The notes under the pieces were generated by a model. The model was given only the letters and a program-made list of their open reading frames with translations, was not told the DNA's origin and did no database searches. A program made the translations under genes and the position numbers. 64,000 bases of DNA from Acanthacorydalis orientalis (taxonomy: Eukaryota; Arthropoda; Insecta; Megaloptera; Corydalidae): positions 15,220,026 to 15,284,025 of the forward strand of contig CM068321.1 in NCBI GenBank assembly GCA_034766995.1. Direction: 5' to 3'. Positions 1 through 12,819 of the stretch are shown here, piece after piece; position 1 is the first letter of the stretch; the number at the start of each line of letters is the position of its first letter.

Positions 1-638
1 AAACACCTAAATATAAAAACATTTTGAAATTGGTCTAACAAAAAAAGAGAAATCAAAAATTTTGAAATAAAAATCCACATTTCATAAACAAAATTCAAAA
101 ATTAGTATCATTACGATATGAATCTCTACCTCATTTATCATATGCAATATGTCAATTGGTAATGGATTTTCAGTTTTTCAAACATATGTGTTCAATTTTA
201 AAAATGAAAATCGTTTCTAAAATAACCGCCTCATTTAAATAGATTATTTCAATCAAATGTCTACATATCATTTTTGATAATATATAGTTTGTTTTTGCAT
301 GATACTTTAATAATATTTACTTAGAATAAGTATTGTTAAGTTAAAGAATTTTTTTAAATTTTAGTAAATTTTATTAACCAAAAACTAATATAATTATGTT
401 TTTTACAATATTAATTGACTATTATTTTTCTTAAAATTTAATCTACTTCCTTTATTTTGTTTTAATTTAGGAACATAAAATGTAATAAAAGAAATAAAAA
501 CAACTGTAATCATGTAGAAATTTTTATATTCGTGAAATGTCTTTCAACGATACCCTCTGGAATATTATACACATTATATAAAATCCTACAAACATTTCTA
601 GAGACAAATACATTTAAACTGGAATATACATACATACG

Positions 639-670
<32 letters not shown>

Positions 671-929
671 CATATGTGTTTTGTATTGTATATAGCGTAA
701 TTTGTATAAAAACCTTTTGTAATCCATGTTTTTTTTCTTTTCATGTATGCGTGAAGCGTTGACAATAGACTTTATACAATTACTATTATTACGTGTTACA
801 ACCTTATTAGACTAAAAGCTTTCAAATTGCACGGTTTCAATAGTGTATGAAATCTCGTAGTCTAAATTTTGAAAAGGATAATCCTTACATTCACCTTTAT
901 CGATTAACAGAAATCAAAGAAATTCAATT
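1..929. other. AT-rich non-coding stretch
   Basis: No gene is visible. Sequence is simple and AT-rich throughout, with one (TA)n tract at about 639-667 flanked by CATA units. The 76-codon open frame across it (532-762) is mostly Ile/Tyr from the TA repeat and is not considered coding. Confidence 0.7.
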
Positions 930-1195
930 TAGTGTCTACAATAAACAGAGCCTATATGAAAATTACCAATCGCAAGCCGCCACTGACACGTTTCCGAGTC
1001 GAATCATTCGAACACCCACCGCGGCTCGAACACCCAAATAAACATGTTGTAGAGTTTTATGATCAATTACAACGGGTGCGAGTAATAAAGTATAATCGAA
1101 TACAATCCATTTACATATCAAAAAGTTCGATGGTAGCCATTACTGCTTCAAAGCAATGTCGGTTGATTATCGGGTAAAAATTGTTCCCAGTTTAT
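930..1195. other. Complex GC-richer island (possible conserved element)
   Basis: About 265 bp of non-repetitive, CpG-containing sequence in AT-rich DNA, with blocks such as CCGCCACTGACACG and CACCCACCGCGGCTCG. Two overlapping short frames run through it (847-1041 and 932-1177, 64 and 81 codons) but neither resembles a known family. It could be a conserved regulatory element, a non-coding exon or an old unique insertion. Sequence alone cannot decide. Confidence 0.4.
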
Positions 1196-4139
1196 TAAGC
1201 TATTGCTGAAATCTGCATGATTGTTAAAATAATGTATTCATTGATACTAAACGTGTTTATGTTTATTCGATTCGAATTATTTGAAAACATGTATAATATT
1301 ATTCATTGAAAAGATTAGAATATATGTATGCATTTTGGAATTATTTATGCATCGACGTGAAATATATTGTTTTTGCAGATATTAAAAAAAGATACAGAAA
1401 ATCGAAATAAATTTGATGAAGTCATTATTAAATATTTATTACAGTTTGTGAACAATGGCTACTATAGATAAAAAAATAATTTTTTATTGAATTTTTGTTA
1501 ATAAAACATATTTTTGCAAATCACTATGAATACAACCATCGACGTTGATACCAAACTGACATAAAAAAGATTTTATATTGCTGATAGGATAAAAAACAAT
1601 TAAATGTTATGATATCCTACAGCTTAATAAAACTATTGACACTGATTTTTTTATAGACAAATGGATAATTTAAAAATGACTCATCTAAATTTAATTAGTA
1701 GAAAAAGAGTATTTTTAGACCATGACAACACTTTATTACACATGGAAATGAACATCTAGAAAAAGAATATCAGTGTTTGTGTGGAAACTCCTTAACCTCT
1801 CCATATTTGATATTGCATCATCGGATTAATATTAATTCAGATTTTTTCATATTTTTTTTGATAACAATAAATACATTTCTTTTGAATAAATTAAAATAGC
1901 AGACAGAAATTTATTATACCGAAAGAAAAAATAGTCTAATGGAACTTACAAGTTGCTTGTAGAATTGAAATTAATTAAACTAATAGTAAATATTAAATAA
2001 TTTTTAAAAAAATAGTTTTTTAATAAACGAAATAACTTACAATTAAGGTTAATATATGATTTGATTTCAAATATATTTTCAAACTATATATAATAAAAAT
2101 ATTTTTAAATTTTACTGAAATATTAGTTACATTTTACTATCGCTTCACATTAAGAAAAATGAAATAAATAATATTATTAAAAATATTTTTCCTTAGAACA
2201 TATAAAATATCAAAAGATGACAAATGGTTAAGATTCATTCTGAAAGTAACTTAGTTTTTGTAATACATATGCTACCAATTACAGATTAACCTTCTTAACG
2301 AGTAACAGTATCTTATTCCAACCACATTGCTGCATTCATTGCGGTACTGGTTAGTAATGTTGGTCACGTATTTATTTTAATATAGCCCTATAAAACGGGT
2401 AGCCCACTTCATATCTAACCATCTTTATTATTTCCTAAATTACTCCTAGAAATCTCTATTGAGCTAACTTAAAAGGATTCAGGAATATTTTACTTTTATA
2501 TGCTTAAGATATATTATTTTTATAAATGTAATAGTTATTTTCTGTTATCCTATTAATCAATTTAGATAATATAGTATTTTAACTTTAAAAGAGTGAAATA
2601 ATTTTATAACCAATTAATAAAATTCGCACAGAAAGTTTATGAATTATAGATATTTTCTTCGAGAAATATGAAAATCCGTGTAACTTATTACACTTCAAGT
2701 ATTTAATATTTAAGAACAATATTCAATAAATTTGCGAATAATATTTAATATTATTTTCATGTAATTATTTAAGTTTATTGAAAAGTTAATTTATTAGTAA
2801 GCCTCAAAAAATCCAAAATTAGTTATAAACTATTTGATGATAGCATATTTTCAATGCTGTAAGAAAAGAGGACAAAATCAGTTATAAAAAACCACTTAGT
2901 AAATAACTAAAAGGATTAAAGTATAACAAAAGATTTATAATTGCAGTTTGAAGTTTAATTTAATTTTACGAATAATTTTTTATTCACTCTATACATAAGA
3001 CAAAAGGTTTGGAATTAGAAAAATCAATAATAGATTATTCATAATTTGATAATAATTTATGAGCATTTCGATCATAATATAATTGTTTTTAGATCACTTA
3101 AAATATTTCTGTTTCTTCCTAGTGTGCGGAAAAAATAAAAAAATATTTTGGAAATAAAGATTATAATAAGAGATAAGCAAGTCAGTAAAAATATATTTAT
3201 TTTAAATATAAAAAGATTTTTGTTATGTTTCATAATTTAAAAAAATAAATCTATTTAATATCATGAAAAATATTTTGTATTTAAAGATAATTACACAATT
3301 GAGAAAAATATTTATACTATTGTATATTTTATTATATTTAAGGAAATGAGGGTGTTAATTTTATTTAAATTAAAGTAGATTATTACAAATAATTTAAAAA
3401 TTTGATAAAATCTTCTGAACACATTTTTCCTATTTGAAAACAACAAGGGAAAACTTAACGATAAAAAATATTTAAATTGTGGTATATTTTCAACTTCTTA
3501 AAGGAAACTTTTTTCAAGATAAATGGAAATAAAAGTAAATTATTTAAAATAAGTTAAACTTTTATATAAAGCTTTTATAAACAAATTGTTTCGTGTATTT
3601 TATTTAATGATAATTGTAAGAAAGAAGAAGAAATAAAAGTAATTTATTCATATAATTTTATTTTTATTTTTAACATTATGAGAAAAATAATAACTTGTAG
3701 AATGTTTTGTAAAAATATTCTTATTTAAATAAGCGTGCAAACAGAAATGGAAACATGTTTATTTAGTAACAAGAAAATAAATTCTATATATAAGTACTTG
3801 TTATGCTGTTAAGTTTCTTCGAGTGCATTTTTTAATCATTTTAAACATTTAATTGTGTTTGAGGAAAAATGTATTTTTATAAATAAGATTGTATTCTGTT
3901 TTCCAACTTCGAATACATTTAACTTTTCCTGAGTAAACGTTCATAATCCGATAATACTTTTGTATCTCCATTCAGAAGTATTTAGACACGTTGTTGAAAT
4001 TACATAATTATAAATGACTAAAAGTAAACAAAAAGTATGATTCATATTATATGTACACGAGGAAAAAAGTAAATAATTTAAAACTTGTTTTGATGCAAAA
4101 CATGTATTCAGTGTCTCATTTCAAACATTTTATCATAAA
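1196..4139. other. AT-rich non-coding desert
   Basis: Nearly 3 kb of AT-rich sequence without a usable frame. The only locally complex patch is about 2270-2440, which has CCAACCACATT and a facing AATGTTGG, a weak bulged inverted repeat. Nothing else is recognised. Confidence 0.6.
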
Positions 4140-4330
4140 AAAAATCTTTTCCATTCAACAACGTACGTTTGTTTATTATCTGTTGAAAACATCGCGCTAG
4201 CAAATAATAAATCTTTCCACAATGCATTTGTGGGAGGTGTTCGATTAAAATAGCAAACAACTGAATGTGTATTCATACGTCCGGCTTTTGTTCGTCAAGC
4301 ATTCTTATCTAAAATGGAAAATTGTGTGTG
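4140..4330. other. Small complex island
   Basis: A short stretch of mixed composition including ACATCGCGCTAGC, GTGGGAGGTGTTCG and ACGTCCGGC. No open frame spans it. GTGGGAG resembles a Su(H)/CSL core, but such matches are common by chance. A candidate conserved non-coding element only. Confidence 0.3.
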
Positions 4331-5263
4331 GTTTTTTTCTGCTCGATGATAATATTATTTCGAATGTAAAATTCTTTTGAAAAATGAAAATTTTTCATTG
4401 TGCATTTTAAAATATATGTCGTGAATTCGTTTCGCAGCTCCTTTTTTAAGATTGATAATGTTATCAGTAAAATTTAAATATATTTATTTATGTCAGAATA
4501 AAATTGATTTATATCATAATTACCACTCTTAATTCTACATCAACTCTGTATTCCTTTACATAATTACATCTAGAAACTATATGAACTGTATACGTGCGAG
4601 TAAAAAATTATTAAATTCGCAATTTAATCCTATCTATTGCTATTAATTAGATACGATTATTGTTATTTTCAAATTAAATTATTAAAACTGAATATTGAAT
4701 TTCAAATGATATATTAACTTGTTTTATTGATTTATTTAAAAACGATGACCGAAAAGTCTGTTTATACTTTAAATTATGTAGTTGTTTCCTATTTAATAAT
4801 TTTTATATAACATAAACCATAAATTTATTTTTTTTACCTGAAAATATTTCTATCTTCATCAAATATTACCTTTTTTCTTTTCCCACTTGCGAGAAAATTC
4901 TTTCAATAAATACTCTTCAAATTAAATAGTAGATTTTTTTATTCTAGAATGATTATAAGAAGTTTATATCAAAATTTCGCAAATTAAAACAGAAAATATT
5001 GTTTTGAAATATGATATAAAATAAGTGTTTTTTTCAAAATAACACGTTGAAAACTTTAAATTGTTTTTATATATATTTTTATGTACATTTGTAAAAAATG
5101 AAATTGTTTTATCTTGATTCTTCATTTTTTTGATAAAATCTATATAATCTATTTAATTTCATTGTTTTAAATAATGTGTTAATCAAATAAATTATAAAAT
5201 TACTTTCTAAAATTGTATAAATCTTAAGATTTGATTTCTTTCCTTGCACACATATGTTTTGTC

Positions 5264-5311
<48 letters not shown>

Positions 5312-6839
5312 ACATATTTTTAAATTCAATTTTAATCATATAAATTTTAGACTTATATAATGTGCAAAGCTCACAAATATTAAGCATTAAAATTGAAAGA
5401 ACCAAATATTGCTTTAAAGCTTCAACCGTAATCAATAAAAATTGTAAGGAATTAAATACTTCTAATTTCATGTTATTAAAAATTATGTTATTAATATTAT
5501 ATAGTTTATTGAATAGTTTCTCTTGAAAATAAATATTTAAATGAAAAATAAAATAAATTAATGCTTAAAAAATGAATATTAGTTATTGTCTCTGGATAAC
5601 TGTTTTATTAAATAACATTTAAAATAAAACAGCATATTTTCTAATGAGTATGCTAATAAATATGAAATGAAAATGTAATTAAAAGTAAAAAAATAACTTG
5701 AAAAATGGTACAACTATAAACGTGTCTAATCACTTTTAAATATTTTATCTATTTATATCTCCATGATTATTAAACCCTATATTTGTTACATATTTATTTC
5801 GTTCACATCGAGTATAGGTATTAAAATTTTTAATAATTTTTTTTATTAAAATATTATACAATATTAACGTTTTATTGATACTTATGGAGTCATTTTAATT
5901 GTTTTAAAAACTGTAGTGAGGATAAAGTATAAGTATTCACTTAATTTAAAATGTTTTGAAACTGTATACGAGTTAATATTTTAAATATTTCATTTTATGG
6001 ATAATGTACGTATTATATTTAAATGAAAATTATTGAAAATATGCATAAATGCTAAAACAGATATTTCAGGGATTTGTTAAATCAACGAACCAGAATCTAT
6101 AATCAGATTCTAATCTGTGAACTAGAATAGAATCTTAAGCAGAATACGCAGAATCAGTGCGATAGGTATCTATCAGGAAATGTATTCTTGAAACAATGCT
6201 TCTTAAACACTTTTCAATCCATATAATATAAATAATAGTTGTTTTAGTACATGTAAATTTTTATTACCATTTATCATAATGTAATCTTTTTGGTTTTCGT
6301 AAGAAAAGTTTCAAAGCTTATTTAAGATAATTTTGAAAATTTACAGAACAATTTTAAAATGGTAAACAAAGATATTTCACGCAATTCCTTGGTATTAATT
6401 TCTAAGATGAATAAATGATAAAATTTACTGTAACATAATTTTATTCCCATAACAAAGATTTATCTGAAATCATAATGTGTAATTATATTAATTGTAAATA
6501 GTAAAATGTTTCCATTCTTTCATTCTATCTCCAGACATTAATATAAATGTATCTCCAATAATATCTGACAGGACAAAAAGTGCAAAAACTATGACAATAA
6601 GGACTTTTTTTATCTACCATTGTCTTGCATCATTAGATGTGAAAACATCAATTTATCATAGAGTTCATCTCATATTGCTTACTAACCATAAATTTCGATG
6701 TGTGTGTAACATATATGTACTTTATGGCTATTTTCTTATCATTTGTACGGAATAAAATGAATCATAAAACTTTATCATCTTTCAGAGATATCATTTCATA
6801 TCACATATTATATAAGTTATATAACTATTCGACAGCTTA
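4331..6839. other. AT-rich non-coding stretch with one long TA tract
   Basis: No gene is recognised. A pure (TA)n tract lies at 5266-5308, and the reverse-strand open frame that includes it ends in an Ile-Tyr run. A locally repetitive patch at 6090-6150 has several AGAATC/GATTCT words. Confidence 0.65.
5266..5308. repeat. (TA)n microsatellite
   Basis: About 43 bp of uninterrupted TA dinucleotides. Confidence 0.95.
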
Positions 6840-7190
6840 TCGACTTTATCACGACAGCAGAGCACCCATTTTCTATTACACACTAGAGGGAATCGGATAA
6901 ATAATTCAACGGTGTAGTATAATCTACAAGAATCCCGACGATATCACATTTATATCTCGTTTCGTATTCTTGATACCTGTGAAAAACAATCAGAATTTTT
7001 TTCCTCTTAAGAAAGCTGTTGGCCCACGGCGGCCCAGTGTCTTTTAAATTTAATGTATGAATTTGAAACTTTATATTCTGAAAGTTTTTAATACAGTTTG
7101 TGTCTGTATCTGAAATGTATATTCCACAGAAGTTTACTTGCACACCTCTGGCGTTCAGCTCGGTCTTAAAATTTTGCTTCCCTTAAATTC
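6840..7190. other. Complex island with GGCCC motifs
   Basis: About 350 bp of higher complexity than its surroundings. It contains TCACGACAGCAGAGCACCC, CCCGACGATATCAC and the GC-rich core GGCCCACGGCGGCCC near 7021. The reverse frame at 6883-7143 is open for 86 codons but begins with GTG, matches nothing recognised and has no other gene signal. Candidate regulatory element or exon. Confidence 0.35.
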
Positions 7191-7553
7191 TAAGGTTTGT
7201 TTGAAATTGGTAATAATATTTGAAGTATTCTCATCTATCATGAACATTTCCACGAAAATTTAAATTTTTTCATCGATAATGACAACTAATTGAATGTTTC
7301 GCCTTATTTGTATTTTTTTTATATATCAATAATATTTTTTAAACAAAAATAATATTCAAAATGGGAAATTGTTTTCAAAAACCTTTAATATATATATATA
7401 TATTTGGTGTGTGTGTATGTGAGTAAGTATATGTATGCTCATATAAATAAACTGTGAATAACAATATGTATTACATAAAATAAACATTTTAACGATAACG
7501 AATTTGGAAAAATTTCTTTCTTCATTTCAAAATTATTGAGATTTAAATATTTA

Positions 7554-7585
<32 letters not shown>

Positions 7586-9719
7586 AGTACGACAATTTTT
7601 TAACTTATAAAATATTGGGTATTCATCTTTTGAAATCGTTTAGAAAAATATAAGCTTTTAATAACTTAAATTTATAATATATTTTGTTGTAGTATTTTTT
7701 TATCATTATCTTAATGATTTTTTTATTTTAAAATTTGTAGTAATAAAATATTTACCTAAATGTTTATATTATAACGAATTTCCAAGGAAAATCAATATAA
7801 CATTTCAATTTAAAATTTTAATAACGATTTCCTACATAAATGTCTTTTTATTCATTATTATTAAATGAGGATTTTAGTATTATTTTTTTTTCTAGTTATA
7901 AAATTCATAATGAAAATTTTGATTATCTTTATAAATTGTTAACTTTTCGTAGAAATTAATACTCAGTTATCTTTATATCTATATATCAAATATCTCTATT
8001 ATAACTTTACTATCGTATTACACATAATCTTTTTAGTAACTTACTGTATGCTATAACTAGAAGATCTAGCACATTTATTTTTATTACAACATACTGCATG
8101 CCAGTATTTTCTAAAACGTCACATTAGTAAAATTTTAATTTCAATCGTATCACATTTTTATTAAATTTATATAAGAAATAACTTCCAGGTTATTAAAATA
8201 TCATATATGTATATGTAATGTGAAACTAAGGTATTATTATAAGGTAGAATAATTTTCTAGAGAAAAGAAAGAAAGCAGTATATGGGTTGATTCTTGTAAC
8301 TTCCTGATTTATAACCCAATGAATTATTATCGGACAAGCTCGATCGTAATGTTACAAATTGCATGTTTCAAGGTGCTTAGTAGCTTTCGGAAATGGCGCC
8401 ATGAGAATAAAACCAAATCTGTTTAATCACACTAACAAAATCTAACAGGAATAAAAGAATTTGTTGAATGGCTATAAATATGTATATTAATGGATATAAA
8501 AATCGATAAATATAGTAGTCAGACATTTATTTTTATATTATGCAGATAATTTTTAATAGTTTATAAATGTCGAAAAGGTACACTAATTCGTTAAAATATA
8601 TTTTCTTAACAATCAATAAATAAATTAGATATTTCAAGCTTTATATTTAATAAAATATAATAATATATCTGTATAATTTTTAAATTTTGTACGCATAAAT
8701 ATCCATTGAAAATTGCTTATATATATATATATATTTTCTAAACTCAACTCTCGGTGAAGGCATTTTTGTAATTTTCCTCATAATTTTAGTATGAAAGAGG
8801 ACAATTTTTAAAAAGTTTGCATAAGTTAGAGATATTCAATATGAACATTATGTTTTTACGGCAATCAAGAAAAGCTGAAGTATTATTTAGAAAAAACTAA
8901 AATTTGATTCTACAATTGTCCTGTTTTGTAATGTAAAATTGAAATTCAAACTATTCAAGTTATAGTAAAACAAAATTTTGATCTCAGTTTCAAATATTTG
9001 TATCTGTATTTATGTTACAATTGAGATTTCATCTTTTCTTTATAATATATTGTTGTAAGTAATAGGTAAAAAAATAATCAACTGAAGCAACTCACACGAT
9101 TTATAGAACACACTGTATAGTGGTATATATATTTTATAATACTGTACTTATTTTAAATCTACCATGTTTATAAAATAATTGGTTTCTTATTCATATAAAT
9201 GTCAAATTATATTTTCTTGACACAAAAAACAACACGGATGGTTAAGTCTTTTTATTTCCTGTTTTTTATTTGATTTATATTTCAAAATATCTTCTTTAAA
9301 TTCATACTTGGTAATATTTTCTTTTTGTTTTCACTGTTTTGTTTCATATCTCTGAAGTCGTTTAACATACATTTCTCCTTCAAACATCTCACACGTCATA
9401 TTTAATACTTTTCATTTCTAACGTCTATATACAAGATTGTTATGTCTACTTATGCCTACATATCTTGTATTTGTTTTTTCTATTTAGTACACATTACTAT
9501 CCAGTGGAAATTTTCTGTAAAGCTGAAGGGATTTCTTCGATTCTATTTATAGTAAAAGACGCCTCCTACATTTATTTTCCGTTTTTTTTTACTATTTTCT
9601 CTTTTATTTTCAGATATTTAATATATGTCTATAACCATATATATATATATATGTATATATGTATATATACAAATGTGTGTGTGATTTTAGGAATTATTAG
9701 TTTATGACTTTCTGCTTTC

Positions 9720-9756
<37 letters not shown>

Positions 9757-10579
9757 CATACATATAGTTACTATGGATTATAATACTTAAAGTGACTATT
9801 TAATAAAATTTAGATTATATTTCTGTAAAATATCTGTTTTCTTCTTTTTGTAAAAGAAATAGAGATTAGAAGAGAAAGTTTAAACTGTTCACTTTTGATT
9901 AATAGTTAAATTGCTTATATATGTAAGTTTTTCAACTATTAAAGTTATTTTTTCTACACATCTCTTTTAATAGAATTTATGAATTATCTATATGTACCAT
10001 AATAATGAATACAAAATCTAAAACAAGAATTCATTTGACGTAGTTCAAAAATGTGTAAATCTTTATAGTAAATTATACTGGAATTACATCGTTTTAATGA
10101 CCAAAAAATTTATAAATAAAAATATTTTCACTGCGTTTATCGTTATTTCCTTACAATGTAATTAATCTGCTTACTAATTAAAAAAAAGAAACCATTTCTT
10201 ATAAAAGTTGAAAATCTTAATTTAAATATTATTTTGTTATATCCAAAGTATTTAAAATAAAAGTAAATGTAATTTTATTGTCTTTTTCACCAATCTTTCG
10301 TTTTTATGTATTTCGTTTTTCTTAAAAGAAGACTCTATGATTTTTATTGTTATCAACTTTTATCAATGTTTACTACACAAATTGATATTAAACTTTAAAT
10401 GCTTCTCATTAAAATCTTCATAATAGATATTTAAAAATACATTTAAATATTAGTTACTAAGTTTCCGTAAACAAGAATTCTGTAGTTGGGGTTTTTTGCT
10501 TTTCAATCATTATTTTTATTCATTATTATGTATAAAAAAGTACCAGACTCTTTTAATACTAAAATGTTTACATTTTTAT
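7191..10579. other. AT-rich non-coding stretch with microsatellites
   Basis: No gene is recognised. TA tracts occur near 7388-7402, 7559-7585, 8718-8734, 9638-9670 and 9724-9750, the last continuing into CACATACATACATA. A short complex patch at about 8330-8405 contains the perfect 10-bp palindrome ATGGCGCCAT (8393-8402). Confidence 0.6.
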
Positions 10580-10613
10580 TACATTTTAACTGTTTGAAAT
10601 TTGATTTTTACAA

Positions 10614-10652
<39 letters not shown>

Positions 10653-10683
10653 ATTATAAAAATCAAATTTCAAATAGTTAAAA

Positions 10684-10687
<4 letters not shown>
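10580..10687. mobile_element. Palindromic MITE-like element around a TA tract
   Basis: The left arm (10580-10616) and right arm (10651-10687) are inverted copies of each other over 37 bp with two mismatches. The arms begin TACATTTTAACT and enclose a 34-bp loop that is mostly (TA)n. If the outer TA on each side is the target duplication, the element starts CATTTTAACT and would suit a TA-targeting Tc1/mariner-type MITE. The arms are far too long and well matched to be chance. The family assignment is inferred. Confidence 0.65.

Positions 10688-10695
<8 letters not shown>

Positions 10696-10742
<47 letters not shown>
10696..10742. repeat. (TA)n microsatellite
   Basis: About 47 bp of TA repeats after a short GTGTG run, just outside the palindromic element at 10580-10687. 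Confidence 0.95.
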
Positions 10743-10746
<4 letters not shown>

Positions 10747-10939
10747 TTATTTTTGTGTAAGAAAATAATCCTTATTAATTAAATCGTGAAAAATAAAAAA
10801 ATCCAGACACATTTCCTTTTGAAACCATTATTCGCTTACTTCGTAAAAATGTAATAGAAAGATAATACTGACTTCTTTTAAATTTACAAGGGTCGAATAC
10901 ATAGACAATAATAGCACAACGTCTCGAGCAGTAATAAAA

Positions 10940-11300
10940 AATATTGTTTCGCAGATGTCATCTACGGCGTCCCTTTTAACACCCTCCACACAGTTTCTTG
11001 CGCGAGATAAACAGTTTGCTGAGGGAAATATCGGATATCGGTGGACCACGGCCAGCCAAACAATTCGTTCGAATACCCCTTATCGCGTTCCTTATCGTTT
11101 CTCTAATGGCCACTGCATCAGCGTTCTTGATTCAAACGTACGTACATGAACGAACTTTAAGTATTAGCTGGCCACCAACGGACAACAGAATATATAACAG
11201 CCATAGGCAAGATAAACTGCTAAACTGCAAGAAATGCACTATCTTTGTTAGCCGACGACGCATGAAATTCCTTAATTACATTCCTCGGCCATTGTATTAA
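10940..11300 (+). other. Complex island; candidate membrane-protein exon or conserved element
   Basis: CpG-rich, non-repetitive DNA with two long overlapping open frames on the plus strand. In the frame open to 11300, residues encoded at 11073-11132 form a hydrophobic run, IPLIAFLIVSLMATASAFLI, followed by polar sequence, like a transmembrane segment. This frame has no upstream ATG. A splice-acceptor-like CCTCCACACAG ends at 10993 and a donor-like GTACGT begins at 11138. They would bound a 144-nt exon whose two ends share the same phase. Neither frame matches a family I recognise, and regulatory DNA is equally possible. Confidence 0.25.
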
Positions 11301-11352
11301 ACTAATTTGACATTTTTTCTCTGAATATACTACTTTGAGATATAAAAGCCCC

Positions 11353-11355
<3 letters not shown>

Positions 11356-11408
<53 letters not shown>
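11356..11408. repeat. (TA)n microsatellite
   Basis: About 53 bp of uninterrupted TA dinucleotides. Confidence 0.95.
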
Positions 11409-11411
<3 letters not shown>

Positions 11412-11571
11412 ATAGGCGTATATATGTTGAAATTAAATAGGATTAAACCTAAAAAAGCACAAATTTAAATCTATACTTCTATGAAAAATTTAAATATTAG
11501 GATAATTCATTTTTAATCATTTTAATTATTGAATAAATTTATTTAAAAATGTTTATGAATTTGTTTATATC

Positions 11572-11672
11572 AGTGATTCTCAAACATTTTGCTGGCCGCT
11601 AATGACTTTAGCTGTCGCGCCCTAAAACCCGAATAACCAACCGATTAAACATTTTGGTCAAGACACTCACTG
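11572..11672 (+). mobile_element. hAT-like transposon end, fragment
   Basis: The block begins CAGTGATTCTCAAACATTTT and continues with TGGCCGCTAATGAC and TGTCGCGCCC. The start has the form typical of the terminal repeats of Charlie-type hAT transposons (CAGTGNTTCTCAAA). The following segment is the GC-richest DNA for some distance. No matching right terminus or 8-bp target duplication was found; CACTCACTG at 11663-11671 is only a weak partner. Probably a truncated non-autonomous copy. Confidence 0.4.
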
Positions 11673-11690
11673 GAGGATCGATAATACTTT

Positions 11691-12819
11691 CAAATACTTC
11701 CATAAGTATCATTAGTATATAAATGTTAAGAAAGATATTTTACGATCATATATTGCACTATGTGGAACCAAGAAATTAAGTCATACTATTTCAATTTTTA
11801 TTTGAAGCAAAAAAAGTGTTAATAACATTCTAAATAAAAACTAAAGACAAGAATTATTCAGTGGATTTAATGAAAAAATGATAAAACAGAATTATTTTTT
11901 TCATGACAATAAAAATAAAATCATAAATATAAATTTATCATTTAGAATAAAATTATTTCGAAATTATTTAATAAAAATTTCATTAAAAATTAAGATCCTT
12001 TCTATCATTTTAGATGCAATCCGAAATATACTCATTGTATCTTTTAAGGTAAATACAGAGACATGTACATCTCTATTACCACCCCTCACCCTTCCTGCTA
12101 TTAAGCATCAGCACATATTTCTATTTATGTATGTTATTCAATTTATTAATTAGTCATGTAGAAACATAAAAGTTTTGTAAAATTCACAAATTTAAGGAAG
12201 TACGAATCTAATAACGTTTTTTAGATAAACCACTTAAAAACTCGAAATTAACAAACTCGTTATCTAGAACATTGTTTATATGAAAAACATGATTTTTACA
12301 TGATAACTGTTTTGTCGTGGGATAAAAATTTTATATTATTTTATAATTACATGTTAAGAAAATAAAATAAAAACTGATATTAAACTTAAAGTTAAAATAT
12401 CTAATAAAATTTACTTATGAATTTTATTTTAAAATTGAACCTGAAAGGCATTATTCAAAGATGTTTCTCAATTGATTGTAATGTATAGTATATAATACAG
12501 GTTAGGATTTTTAAACAATAATTTATTAGAATATGTAATGTGAAATAAATTGTTACATCTTAGTTTTTTTATACAAATACTGTTCTTTTTTCTAAAAAAA
12601 TATAAAAATGATTTGTTTCTTTTTTCGATATGAAAATGAATTGAAAATATGAGTCACTATTATTAAATTTATGAAAAAGTAAATTAAAAAATAATTGTTA
12701 AGATATTTGCATGAATTATTGAACAGAAATAACTAACTATTTAAGTATTACCTAGATGTAATTTTTGTAAGTGAACGTATTTGACATCTCTTGAAAATAT
12801 ATTATTAATCAGGCAATTA
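11691..12819. other. AT-rich non-coding stretch
   Basis: About 1.1 kb with no recognised gene or repeat. A 91-codon plus frame at 11878-12153 is Lys/Ile/Asn/Phe-rich as expected from base composition and shows no domain. Confidence 0.6.

Noticed and set aside
4236..4252. tRNA B-box-like GTGTTCGATTAAA
   Set aside because: No matching A box or cloverleaf could be drawn, and no other tRNA-like signal lies nearby.
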